Positions 12,776 to 19,946 of a stretch of DNA of 20,077 nucleotides are shown here, piece after piece. The first letter of the stretch is position 1; every line of letters starts with the position of its first letter. The notes beneath the pieces were generated by a model. The model made no database searches. It was not told the DNA's origin and was given only the letters and a program-made list of their open reading frames with translations. This DNA comes from a virus: the IMG/VR virus record IMGVR_UViG_3300020185_000334, positions 1 to 20,077 of that record; one strand, given 5' to 3'. The position numbers and the translations under genes are program-made.

Positions 12776-13516
12776 ATGTCTGATAATAAATTTAATGATA
12801 TCTTAAATGAAATTAAAGTTAATAGAACCGCTTTAAGTGTATATATCCCGTCAAAGCAAGCAGAAGTAGAGTTATTACCTCTTACACTAGCTCAGCAAAA
12901 ATTAATTATTGAAACTACATCAGATACAACTCTCGGTGTTTTGTTTTTTAATAATATATTTTATAAAATATTAAAGGAAAATATTAAAGGTGATATTAAA
13001 GAGTTAACGACAATAGATAGAGTTAATCTAACGCTAGCGTTAAGGCAGCATTTAGAGGATATTGTAGAGTTTGAGGATATTAAGATATCTATAACAGAGA
13101 TTCTTGAGAAAAATAAATCTATTATTAATAATATAGAGTCAGCCACTATAACTTCAGGTGATTTTACCTTTGAGATTCAAGCCCCGAATCTAGATATTGA
13201 TAATTTTATTAATACTCACTTACTAAACAAATATAAGAACGTTTCATTCGATGATCATAAATTAAAGAATCTTATAAGTGACTTATATGTATACGAGATT
13301 TTAAAATTCATCAAAACTATTAAGATAAACGATACAGAAATATCATTACATAGCGAATTAGTTAAAAGCGCCAGTGTTATAGAGAGTATAGACACAAAAC
13401 ACTTTAAATCAATTACCGATTACATTAATGATGTTCGCGATGCAGAGGCGAAATATACTAAATGCATTAAGAGTGAAAAATCTATAGATATTACTCCTGA
13501 CTTGTTTATACTCTGA
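12776..13516 (+). CDS. Baseplate hub or tail-chaperone-like protein, second copy (246 aa)
   Basis: This is a distant paralogue of the preceding protein and is tentatively assigned to the same gp26/gp51-type group. The region from about 24 to 110 has YIPSKQAEVELLPLTLAQQK, then F-F-N-N-I-F-Y-K-I-L, then T-I-D-R-V-N-L-T-L-A-L-R-Q-H-L. This lines up with F-N-N-V-L and I-D-K-F-K-C-L-L-A-I-R in its neighbour. P-S-x-x-x-x-V-x-L-x-P-L-T resembles the opening of T4-like baseplate hub proteins. The remainder is helical and charged. It sits directly before the tape-measure candidate, where tail chaperones usually lie. It has its own N5 promoter and no Shine-Dalgarno. The two genes are in separate ORFs, not joined by an evident frameshift signal. 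Confidence 0.62.
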   Translation: MSDNKFNDILNEIKVNRTALSVYIPSKQAEVELLPLTLAQQKLIIETTSDTTLGVLFFNNIFYKILKENIKGDIKELTTIDRVNLTLALRQHLEDIVEFEDIKISITEILEKNKSIINNIESATITSGDFTFEIQAPNLDIDNFINTHLLNKYKNVSFDDHKLKNLISDLYVYEILKFIKTIKINDTEISLHSELVKSASVIESIDTKHFKSITDYINDVRDAEAKYTKCIKSEKSIDITPDLFIL

Positions 13517-13524
13517 GTTAGCTA

Positions 13525-13531
13525 TTAAATA
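13525..13531 (+). promoter_or_regulatory. Late promoter for the tape-measure gene (N5 spacing)
   Basis: TTAAATA, then ATAGT, then the ATG at 13537. The stretch TAAATAATAGTATG is also found at the gp53 gene. Confidence 0.68.
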
Positions 13532-13536
13532 ATAGT

Positions 13537-15375
13537 ATGGCTGACACTACTATAGGTGATGCATTACTATTATTATCAAAAGTATCCTCATCAACAGATA
13601 AAAGACTATCTTTACTTGAGAAGGTAATAGGTAAGTCCGCGGTACCCGCGTCGAATCTGAAAGATTCAAATAAAAAACCGCGGTCAGTTGTTGAAAAACC
13701 AAAATCGGTGATAGTTACTGATTTTGGTAAAAAGGCAGAGAGTGATCTAAAGGTACTTCAAGATAAAGATGGCGGAGAAGGTAAGGAGGAAAAGCCAGGT
13801 AAGGACGGTGGAGGTATGAGTTTTATTAAAAAGCTTATAGGCCCTGCATTATTAGTATTAGGTGGTTTAGCAGCTCTCGTAACAGGCTTAATGTCTGACG
13901 GTCCGTTAAAGGGGCTTTTGAATATATTATCAAAAGGTGGTATTATCGGAGGAATTAAACTATTTAAAAGTATGGCGGTTAAGCAAGTAGGTAAGTTTAC
14001 CACTCTATTTGCTAAAATATTACCTAAAAACATGTTTGGTAGTTTAATTAAAAGCGCAAAAGGGTTCCTAGGTAGTATAACTAAGTTTTTATTGAAGCCA
14101 TTTGCTAAATTAGGCGGCAAAGCAGCCGGTAAGGGTATATTTGGCACCATTGGTAAGCTTTTCGGTAAATTTATAAAGCCAATCTTAGGTAAACTACCCG
14201 GGATTGGTACCCTAATATCATTCGGGTTTGCGTTTAGTAGATTCAAAAAGGGCGATCTTATAGGCGGGTTAATTGATGTAGCGTCTGGTATCGCGGCGAT
14301 GGTACCTGGTGTAGGAACTGGTATATCAATTGGTTTAGATGTTCTTAACGCATTTTTAGATGTTAAAAAAGGCGGTAAGGATGAGAAGGTTGAACCGAAA
14401 GGTTCTGGATTTAAGCTTAGCGACTTTTTCGGTAAGATAAAAGATAAGATAATGAATAATTTCCCAGTTAAAAATTTAGTACAATTCTGGGACGGCGCTA
14501 AAATGGTATTTAGCGGTGATATTAAAGGAGGTTTAACAGAAATGGCTTACGCTATACCGTTTATGAAACCTTTAGCTAATTTCTTATTCAGCGAAAAAGA
14601 GGAAGTTAATGAAGAAACAGGAGAGGTTACAAGTACTACAATGTTTGCAAAGATAAAGGAAGTAGTAATGAATAACTACCCTATTAAAAATTTAATGCAA
14701 ATGTGGAGTGGTATTAAGAAAGTAACTAGCGGTAATTATAAAGAAGGTTTTACTGAAATGGCTTATGCTATACCGTTTATGAAACCTTTAGCTAATTTCT
14801 TATTCGGTGAACGTGAAGAAGTTAATGAAGAAACAGGAGAGGTTACAAAAAAGGAAAGTTTATTTTCTGGTATTAAGACTGCAGTCATGAGTAAGTTGAA
14901 GACTTTCTGGAAAAAAGCTCCTAGATGGTTAAAGTGGGGCGCTAAAAAGGTATTACCCGATAATATTATTAGTGTGTTAGAATCTGAAGGCGAGGCTGCA
15001 CCAGAAGACCCTACTGAAGCTGAAGCTGGAGCTGCAATGTCAGCCGAAGCAGCAAGCGGGGGTTCAAAAACCGGGTCATCAAATGTCAGTAATTCGACTG
15101 AGGGTTCAAAAACAGCGGCATCGATTGGCGACAAGCAGAGATCAAATTTACTTGCTATGACGAGGCAATCTAACACCGTGCTTCAAAATTTAGATAAATC
15201 TAATAGAGCTCTTCTAGAGATGCAAGTCGAGTTATTAAATGAAAATATAGCTATACTGAGAGAAATAGCGCAAAAGACAGGTGGCAGTGCTAATATTGTC
15301 ACAAATAACACCACATCAGTAACTAACATGAACAATCAGCGAAGTTTGAGAGATGTTCAAGAGATGTATACTTAA
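13537..15375 (+). CDS. gp29: Tape-measure-like protein, T4 gp29 type (612 aa)
   Basis: This probably sets tail length and lies inside the tube, like T4 gp29 (590 aa). Residues 1-90 are helical then charged. Residues of about 96-119 and 240-280 are glycine-rich and hydrophobic, as in tape measures that later insert in the membrane. Residues 298-369 and 370-441 form two tandem 72-residue repeats containing EMAYAIPFMKPLANFLF and EEVNEETGEV; a third partial unit (from about 442) has lost the centre. An A/E/S-rich linker (about 490-530) precedes a helical C-terminal segment and an asparagine-rich tail. The position after the chaperone-like genes and before baseplate genes fits. The call is from composition and order; no catalytic motif is present. 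Confidence 0.68.
   Translation: MADTTIGDALLLLSKVSSSTDKRLSLLEKVIGKSAVPASNLKDSNKKPRSVVEKPKSVIVTDFGKKAESDLKVLQDKDGGEGKEEKPGKDGGGMSFIKKLIGPALLVLGGLAALVTGLMSDGPLKGLLNILSKGGIIGGIKLFKSMAVKQVGKFTTLFAKILPKNMFGSLIKSAKGFLGSITKFLLKPFAKLGGKAAGKGIFGTIGKLFGKFIKPILGKLPGIGTLISFGFAFSRFKKGDLIGGLIDVASGIAAMVPGVGTGISIGLDVLNAFLDVKKGGKDEKVEPKGSGFKLSDFFGKIKDKIMNNFPVKNLVQFWDGAKMVFSGDIKGGLTEMAYAIPFMKPLANFLFSEKEEVNEETGEVTSTTMFAKIKEVVMNNYPIKNLMQMWSGIKKVTSGNYKEGFTEMAYAIPFMKPLANFLFGEREEVNEETGEVTKKESLFSGIKTAVMSKLKTFWKKAPRWLKWGAKKVLPDNIISVLESEGEAAPEDPTEAEAGAAMSAEAASGGSKTGSSNVSNSTEGSKTAASIGDKQRSNLLAMTRQSNTVLQNLDKSNRALLEMQVELLNENIAILREIAQKTGGSANIVTNNTTSVTNMNNQRSLRDVQEMYT
14428..14859 (+). repeat. Two tandem 216-bp coding repeats in the tape-measure gene
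   Basis: Unit 1 is 14428-14643 and unit 2 is 14644-14859, in register at 72 codons. The core encoding MAYAIPFMKPLANFLF and the segment encoding EEVNEETGEV are nearly identical in DNA. A shortened third unit follows. Confidence 0.88.
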
Positions 15376-15381
15376 TAAATA
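15374..15381 (+). promoter_or_regulatory. Late promoter for the 387-aa gene
   Basis: AATAAATA with seven bases (ATAGTAT) to the ATG at 15389. It overlaps the TAA stop of the tape-measure gene. Confidence 0.55.
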
Positions 15382-15388
15382 ATAGTAT

Positions 15389-16552
15389 ATGAGTAATCTT
15401 TGGAATTTACAGTTTGGTGGTACCACTTCTCTACCTATACTAACAAGAGGTGATAGTAGATTAACTGATTCGACTACTGATATGAAGGATCTTACGAATT
15501 TTGGAGTATACGGGGATCAATCCGCTCAAATAAAGGATCCTATTAATATAGTAACGGATTTTCCATGGACAAATAGCCCTAAAGGTTCTCGTGACGATGT
15601 ACCTAAGTTACAGATGATAGAGCAAAGAATAGTTTTAAACTCAACTGTTTCAAACATGATATATTCAACTTTAGCTACTGCTGATAATATATCATCCCTC
15701 AGTAACACAGCTGCTGGAGTAGGTACTAGAATAGGAGGATTTTTTAGTGACGACGAAGCAACCTCTACAGATAGCGGAGACTCTCAAGATAGTAGTATTG
15801 CCAATGAAGAGGAGGCGTCAAATAGATCAGCATTAAAGGACGCATTTAACCGAGCATTGCAAGGTGGCTTCTTTAAAACATTTAATAGTGATGTACTAAA
15901 GCCGTACGACGCATTATATGCAACTGAATATACTGGGTTTAATTATTATTTCCCCTACTTAGAGGACTCCTACAGAGAGATTACCAACCAATTCGGCGCC
16001 GGCGAATCGAACGCTCTGACACCTATAGCTGAGCTCGCGAGCTCAGCAGCAAACTTTTCAAATATATTAAATGTAGTAAAGCCGGGTACTTATATTGAAA
16101 AATCTAAACAATATACAATGGGCGATAAAGGTCGATCGTTAACGTTTACTGTACCTTTACTTAATACCGGTACGTTTGATGATGTTAGACGTAACTGGCA
16201 GCTTATTTTTGGGATTGTATACCAAAATCGACCTGGTAGAGTTAGTAAGAGTATTATAGATCAGCCAGTTATTTATGAAATACATCTACCAGGAGTTGCG
16301 TATATGCCATATGCTTTTATATCAAATATGTCGGTTAAATTCCTGGGTAATAGACGCGAGATGGAGTTAGATGTGCCTATTATGAATGAAGGAGTGCAGG
16401 GTGGGTTAGCTAATAATATTGGTAAAATACGTACAGTTATACCAGATGCATATGAATTATCTATAACTGTTGAAGGCCTTAACGAAGAAACTAGAAACTT
16501 TCTATATGCTAGTGTTAAAAAAGATAAATTGACAGTTAATAAGCCTATATAG
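15389..16552 (+). CDS. Baseplate tube-cap-like structural protein (gp48/gp54 type, 387 aa)
   Basis: This is probably a baseplate or tube-cap protein; T4 gp48 (364 aa) is the likeliest counterpart by length and by position after the tape measure. The N-terminal 60 residues are polar. A D/S/E-rich linker (about 118-150) leads to YFPYLEDSYREITNQFG (about 192-208), then P-G-T-Y-I-E-K-S-K-Q-Y (about 232-242). The C-terminal beta-rich domain has LTFTVPLLNTG, then P-V-I-Y-E-I-H-L-P-G, AFISNMSVKFLGNRREME and V-I-P-D-A-Y-E-L-S-I-T-V-E-G-L. The last stretch is typical of tube-fold proteins, in which the loading surface ends in such a strand pair. Assignment to gp48 rather than gp54 is inference. Confidence 0.68.
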   Translation: MSNLWNLQFGGTTSLPILTRGDSRLTDSTTDMKDLTNFGVYGDQSAQIKDPINIVTDFPWTNSPKGSRDDVPKLQMIEQRIVLNSTVSNMIYSTLATADNISSLSNTAAGVGTRIGGFFSDDEATSTDSGDSQDSSIANEEEASNRSALKDAFNRALQGGFFKTFNSDVLKPYDALYATEYTGFNYYFPYLEDSYREITNQFGAGESNALTPIAELASSAANFSNILNVVKPGTYIEKSKQYTMGDKGRSLTFTVPLLNTGTFDDVRRNWQLIFGIVYQNRPGRVSKSIIDQPVIYEIHLPGVAYMPYAFISNMSVKFLGNRREMELDVPIMNEGVQGGLANNIGKIRTVIPDAYELSITVEGLNEETRNFLYASVKKDKLTVNKPI

Positions 16553-16569
16553 TCATAACGTAAAAATAG

Positions 16570-16577
16570 TATAAATA
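16570..16577 (+). promoter_or_regulatory. Late promoter for the gp53-gp27 operon (N5 spacing)
   Basis: Exact TATAAATA, then ATAGT, then the ATG at 16583. Confidence 0.72.
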
Positions 16578-16582
16578 ATAGT

Positions 16583-16945
16583 ATGGAAGGTAAATATCAA
16601 AATGATATAAGAATACTACCTGAGCTTGAGCTCTATAGGTATGAAAATATCTTTAAACTATATCAACGTGGGGAGAATAATTATTTCTTTTATAATATTT
16701 TAAAGAAACTTAAACTACCAGAAGATATAAATGAAGATGTTTTCGATTATATTAAATACACAACTGCCTTGCCTCTAACTACATTAAGTTATAGAATATA
16801 CGGTACTACTTATTTATGGTGGTTGATATTAATTGTTAATAATATTAAAAACCCGATTGCTATTGAATCCGGTACTAGGATTAAGTATATTAAAAAAGCA
16901 TTTCTCAAGATAGTACTACAAAGTATTACAGATCAATTGCAATGA
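16583..16945 (+). CDS. gp53: Baseplate wedge protein, T4 gp53-like (120 aa)
   Basis: gp53 clamps neighbouring baseplate wedges together around the hub. The diagnostic segment is YRIYGTTYLWWLILIVNNIKNP (about residues 72-93), followed by I-E-S-G-T-x-I-K-Y-I. This is the LysM-like fold with the Y-G-x-x-x-L-W-W-x-I-x-x-x-N motif of the family. At 120 residues it is shorter than T4 gp53 (196 aa), the missing part being around the C-terminus. A plausible start is fixed by an exact TATAAATA five bases from the ATG. Its stop overlaps the start of the next gene (ATGA), so the hub-like protein is translationally coupled to it. Confidence 0.82.
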   Translation: MEGKYQNDIRILPELELYRYENIFKLYQRGENNYFFYNILKKLKLPEDINEDVFDYIKYTTALPLTTLSYRIYGTTYLWWLILIVNNIKNPIAIESGTRIKYIKKAFLKIVLQSITDQLQ

Positions 16946-18510
16946 GGTATAATGAAGAAACAGTGTATGAAGAGAGATTTACATATATTATCGACAATGA
17001 AAAATATATTTTTAAAGCTACTCTTTTTAATCCTGATGGTGATTTATTGACACTTACAAAAAGTTCAGTCTTAGAATTAAATATCTTTGATAGTATTTTT
17101 GAGCCATGGCTTAAGGGTTCTATTATATTAGATAATACTGAAGATGCTTTGGAAAGATTCGTAACCCCGCCTGGAGATACTGAATTTAACTCAAATACAC
17201 CGAAAGCAAAGGGATACACAGTAAGAGGCGACGGTCGTGATGTATTAAAAATCGAAATTATACCATTAGATGGCAATAAATCTGATTATAATAGTAGCGA
17301 TGAGAGTTATAATAAAATATTTGCACTTAAATATATATTCTGCTTGGAAGATGAGCAGGCTATGGAATATAATGAAAAATCTGCAAAAAAATATAGTATT
17401 ATAGATTATGATTTAGAAATCATGAAAGAGAGAAAGATTTTCTTTACAAGCTCTGACGTTTTATCAGAAAATACAGGGCAAGTAACACAGCTCAGTAATA
17501 AAGACCGCGAAGCATATACAGGCGAGTGTATGAAGTATATTATAAAGAAGGCTCTTAACGATAAAGTTGCTATTCTTACTACTCAGGACGTCGATACTGG
17601 TAATGAAAGTACACCGTTTTTTGAAAGCGGTATATCTAAGATATTCTACTCATCACCTGCTGTAAATAATACTCTTGAAGATTTAACATATATATTAAAG
17701 CGGCATGTAAGTAGTGGTACTAAAAATGATTTTAGTTTTTTAAAAAAAGAAAACTATACTGGTGAGTATATATTAGAGGGGGCATTTGATATCTTTAAAA
17801 AGGCGTATAATCCGAATACAGGTCAGACTGGCGCGCGATTTTTAGAGAATTTTACGATAACCGGGGCTAGTCGCGAATCTAGTAGTATTATTGAGAATGA
17901 GCAAAAAAAGCCAGATAATGCTTTAGAGTTCGGTGAAAAAAGCGAGATATTGGATTATAAATTCTTTAATACCTCATCACGAATTCGTAGAGATGCGATT
18001 AAATCATATATCACCCATTCATACGATTTTAACAAAAAGGAGTTTAATATTGATATGGTTGACGGTAATATTGAAAATGTTAAAGACGTGTTTGCGAGTA
18101 ATTATGTATCAGTAATGAAAGGTAAAGATAAGAACCCGACTCCAAATCTTATTATAAACGGCATGCAACGTAATAATTTATCATATGAAAATGTATTTTC
18201 TGAATATGGTGACAACTCAATTATTAGAAAAAGCTACGGAGTGAATAAGTTACTAAAAAATGCGCTAGTAACAAATATGGGAGTTGAGATTACAGTTAAA
18301 GGTCAATTACAGCGTAAATCTGGTAGATTCTTTAGTATCGATAGAGCCGGTGATTATATTGATAATCACTTCGATAATAAATTATTAGGTATCTATTTTA
18401 TTCTCGACGTACAGCATTTATTTATCGACGATACGAAATATCTTAACAAGCTTATTGCGATAAAAACATATCATTTTGATAATCCAAATTATAAGGAGGA
18501 TTTATTATGA
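16942..18510 (+). CDS. gp27: Baseplate hub protein, gp27-like (522 aa)
   Basis: This is probably the hub that joins tube and central spike. The N-terminal part has LELNIFDSIFEPWLKGSIIL (about 44-63), then D-N-T-E-D-A-L-E-R-F, the opening strand set seen in gp27-type proteins of many T4-like phages. I-F-A-L-K-Y-I-F-C-L-E-D-E (about 126-138) and a middle helical region follow. The C-terminal domain ends VTVKGQLQRKSGRFFSIDRA-type strands and LLGIYFILDVQHLF, then T-K-Y-L-N-K-L-I-A-I-K-T-Y. This is the common hub ending, in which a G-x-Y/W-x-I/V-x-x-V-x-H pattern closes a barrel. T4 gp27 is shorter (391 aa). Its start overlaps the gp53 stop. The C-terminus encodes an unusually good Shine-Dalgarno for the next gene. 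Confidence 0.68.
   Translation: MRYNEETVYEERFTYIIDNEKYIFKATLFNPDGDLLTLTKSSVLELNIFDSIFEPWLKGSIILDNTEDALERFVTPPGDTEFNSNTPKAKGYTVRGDGRDVLKIEIIPLDGNKSDYNSSDESYNKIFALKYIFCLEDEQAMEYNEKSAKKYSIIDYDLEIMKERKIFFTSSDVLSENTGQVTQLSNKDREAYTGECMKYIIKKALNDKVAILTTQDVDTGNESTPFFESGISKIFYSSPAVNNTLEDLTYILKRHVSSGTKNDFSFLKKENYTGEYILEGAFDIFKKAYNPNTGQTGARFLENFTITGASRESSSIIENEQKKPDNALEFGEKSEILDYKFFNTSSRIRRDAIKSYITHSYDFNKKEFNIDMVDGNIENVKDVFASNYVSVMKGKDKNPTPNLIINGMQRNNLSYENVFSEYGDNSIIRKSYGVNKLLKNALVTNMGVEITVKGQLQRKSGRFFSIDRAGDYIDNHFDNKLLGIYFILDVQHLFIDDTKYLNKLIAIKTYHFDNPNYKEDLL
18493..18499 (+). promoter_or_regulatory. Strong Shine-Dalgarno for the 307-aa gene
   Basis: AAGGAGG, seven bases before the ATG at 18507. It is the best ribosome binding site in the window and lies inside the upstream coding sequence, where a leaderless start is not possible. 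Confidence 0.85.
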
Positions 18511-19430
18511 GTAATAAAGTTACATTACTACCAGATTATATAGATATTACTCAGCTACCTAGTGTCGAGTTCTATAATAATGCTACAAACTTAATGTCCG
18601 CGTTTAGTACATATACAGGTGAACTTAGTGTTTGTATTGATTTTGAGAAAAGTAAAGTTAGTAGTAATGTTATAGCCAGCACTTCGAGCTTATATAAGAA
18701 GCTAAATGAAAATAGCTTTAATATACAAGCTGGTGATACAGCATACCAGTTTGATGATATTTTTAAGCTATTCTATATAGAAAAGTTTCAAAGTCTGACA
18801 GACAATATAAAAACATTATTAACTAGCTCCTTTTCTGGTAGTAATATTTTCTTTAACAATTATAGTGATGATACAGGAAATATTACCAATATAACAAGTA
18901 TCATTGATAATAATACATCTCCTTATTTCGATAGAGATGATGCTCTATTTAACTCTCCAAATAGTGTAGCAGCGTCATTGTATAATAAAATATCTGTTAA
19001 TGAATTAACTACCAGTATTAATATGAATATCTTAACTGATGCTGTCTTAAAGACAAATATAAAAGGTCTTCAGAGCAACGTTACAGTAAATACAGCTAAA
19101 ACTGCTCATGGTGAAAATTTAGTTACTGACAATTTATATGTCGATAGAGTGTTTAAATACGCCGATACTATTAATAGTCAGTTAAAAAATATAATAGGGG
19201 ATATGGCCGACTTTATTAAATTCTTTAAAGGGGTTAACTATCGTGATCAGGATGAGAGTAGACAGGCTTTATTTTTAAAATATAAGCTTAATGTAGAGGG
19301 TATAGAAGTTGAAATTGATATTCTTAAAAATAAGCTCGATAAATCGATTCCAAATACTCTAGTATCTCAGAGCGAAGAGGATGTAACACCTACTCGAGTA
19401 GAAACCGCAGTCGATACAGTTATTTTATAG
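18507..19430 (+). CDS. Structural protein of unknown function, probably baseplate or tail (307 aa)
   Basis: The protein is not recognised. It starts inside the stop of the hub-like gene (ATGA) with a strong Shine-Dalgarno, so it is part of the gp53-hub operon and is probably made in proportion to them. It is polar and rich in S, T and N, with no membrane segments or catalytic motifs. Segments such as YNNATNLMSAFSTYTGELSV and a helical C-terminal part (LFLKYKLNVEGIEVEIDILK) are visible. The final residues are acidic and T/V-rich. Possible roles are a baseplate wedge component or fibre-attachment protein. It converges on the small terminase candidate with one base between the stops and no terminator. 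Confidence 0.72.
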   Translation: MSNKVTLLPDYIDITQLPSVEFYNNATNLMSAFSTYTGELSVCIDFEKSKVSSNVIASTSSLYKKLNENSFNIQAGDTAYQFDDIFKLFYIEKFQSLTDNIKTLLTSSFSGSNIFFNNYSDDTGNITNITSIIDNNTSPYFDRDDALFNSPNSVAASLYNKISVNELTTSINMNILTDAVLKTNIKGLQSNVTVNTAKTAHGENLVTDNLYVDRVFKYADTINSQLKNIIGDMADFIKFFKGVNYRDQDESRQALFLKYKLNVEGIEVEIDILKNKLDKSIPNTLVSQSEEDVTPTRVETAVDTVIL

Positions 19431-19431
19431 A

Positions 19432-19890
19432 TTAACTATCTGTAACATCTGCGTCAATTATTTGAGCGTCGCCGATTAACTGTTTCATTAATTCTTCTCG
19501 GTTTAATAGTAATTTAGTTTCAGTATCTTGCTGTTGTAAAGCTTTTTTACTTTCAATATCCATTACCTTAAGCTCTTTTGTCGACTTAGCCTTTTGATCG
19601 GAAATATGAATCTTATTAAGTGTTTCAATTGCAGCTGCAGCAGCTCCTACTAGTTTACTTAAACTCTCAACATCTTTAGCATCAGGAGCAGATGTAATAA
19701 ATTGCTTTACATCTTCAACGTAATCCACACTACCTTTAATTAACTTACCAGAGTACTGTAAGAGGAAATTTTCTAAATCTTCTTTTTCGAGTTTAAAGTC
19801 ATCTTGTTTTTCTATATCTCTACCTACCTGGTTAGATGATTGTAGTTGTGAGAGTAAATCGTCAATTGAATCAGTCATATCGTCATCCAT
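19432..19890 (-). CDS. gp16: Terminase small subunit candidate, T4 gp16-like (152 aa)
   Basis: This is tentatively the small subunit that recognises DNA and regulates the packaging motor. The length is close to T4 gp16 (164 aa). The architecture fits: an acidic, flexible N-terminus (about 1-30), a helical core DFKLEKEDLENFLLQYSGKL with A-P-D-A-K-D-V-E-S-L-S-K-L-V-G (about 31-85), a second long helix with A-A-A-A-I-E-T-L-N-K-I-H, and a charged C-terminus. gp16 proteins have the same order of D-F, a helix, a P-x-A-x-x-x-E turn, and a central coiled pair. AATAAATA on the minus strand (19897-19904) lies six bases before the ATG; an ATG four codons downstream is an alternative. It is opposite in strand and about 12 kb from the large subunit. 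Confidence 0.58.
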   Translation of the reverse strand: MDDDMTDSIDDLLSQLQSSNQVGRDIEKQDDFKLEKEDLENFLLQYSGKLIKGSVDYVEDVKQFITSAPDAKDVESLSKLVGAAAAAIETLNKIHISDQKAKSTKELKVMDIESKKALQQQDTETKLLLNREELMKQLIGDAQIIDADVTDS

Positions 19891-19896
19891 ATAGAC

Positions 19897-19904
19897 TATT
19901 TATT
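19897..19904 (-). promoter_or_regulatory. Late promoter for the small terminase candidate
   Basis: AATAAATA on the minus strand with six bases (GTCTAT) to the ATG at 19890. Confidence 0.58.
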
Positions 19905-19933
19905 AATATAGTTGAAAAGTTAAACTATATTAA
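19903..19933. repeat. 11-bp perfect inverted repeat between divergent promoters
   Basis: TTAATATAGTT at 19903-19913 mirrors 19923-19933 across a nine-base spacer. It touches the minus-strand promoter on one side and the plus-strand TTAAATA (19930-19936) on the other. Confidence 0.85.
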
Positions 19934-19936
19934 ATA
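19930..19936 (+). promoter_or_regulatory. Possible late promoter before the dUTPase remnant
   Basis: TTAAATA with nine bases to an ATG at 19946. That ATG opens only four codons before a TAA. Confidence 0.35.
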
Positions 19937-19946
19937 TAATATATAA

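Noticed and set aside
12700-12780. A programmed frameshift joining the 252- and 246-aa genes, as in tail chaperones
   Set aside because: The genes are separated by a stop, 33 bases and a complete promoter-start module, and I see no slippery sequence.
13758-15176. Long open frames antisense to the tape-measure gene
   Set aside because: They are proline- and leucine-rich shadows of glycine- and lysine-rich coding sequence, without promoter modules.
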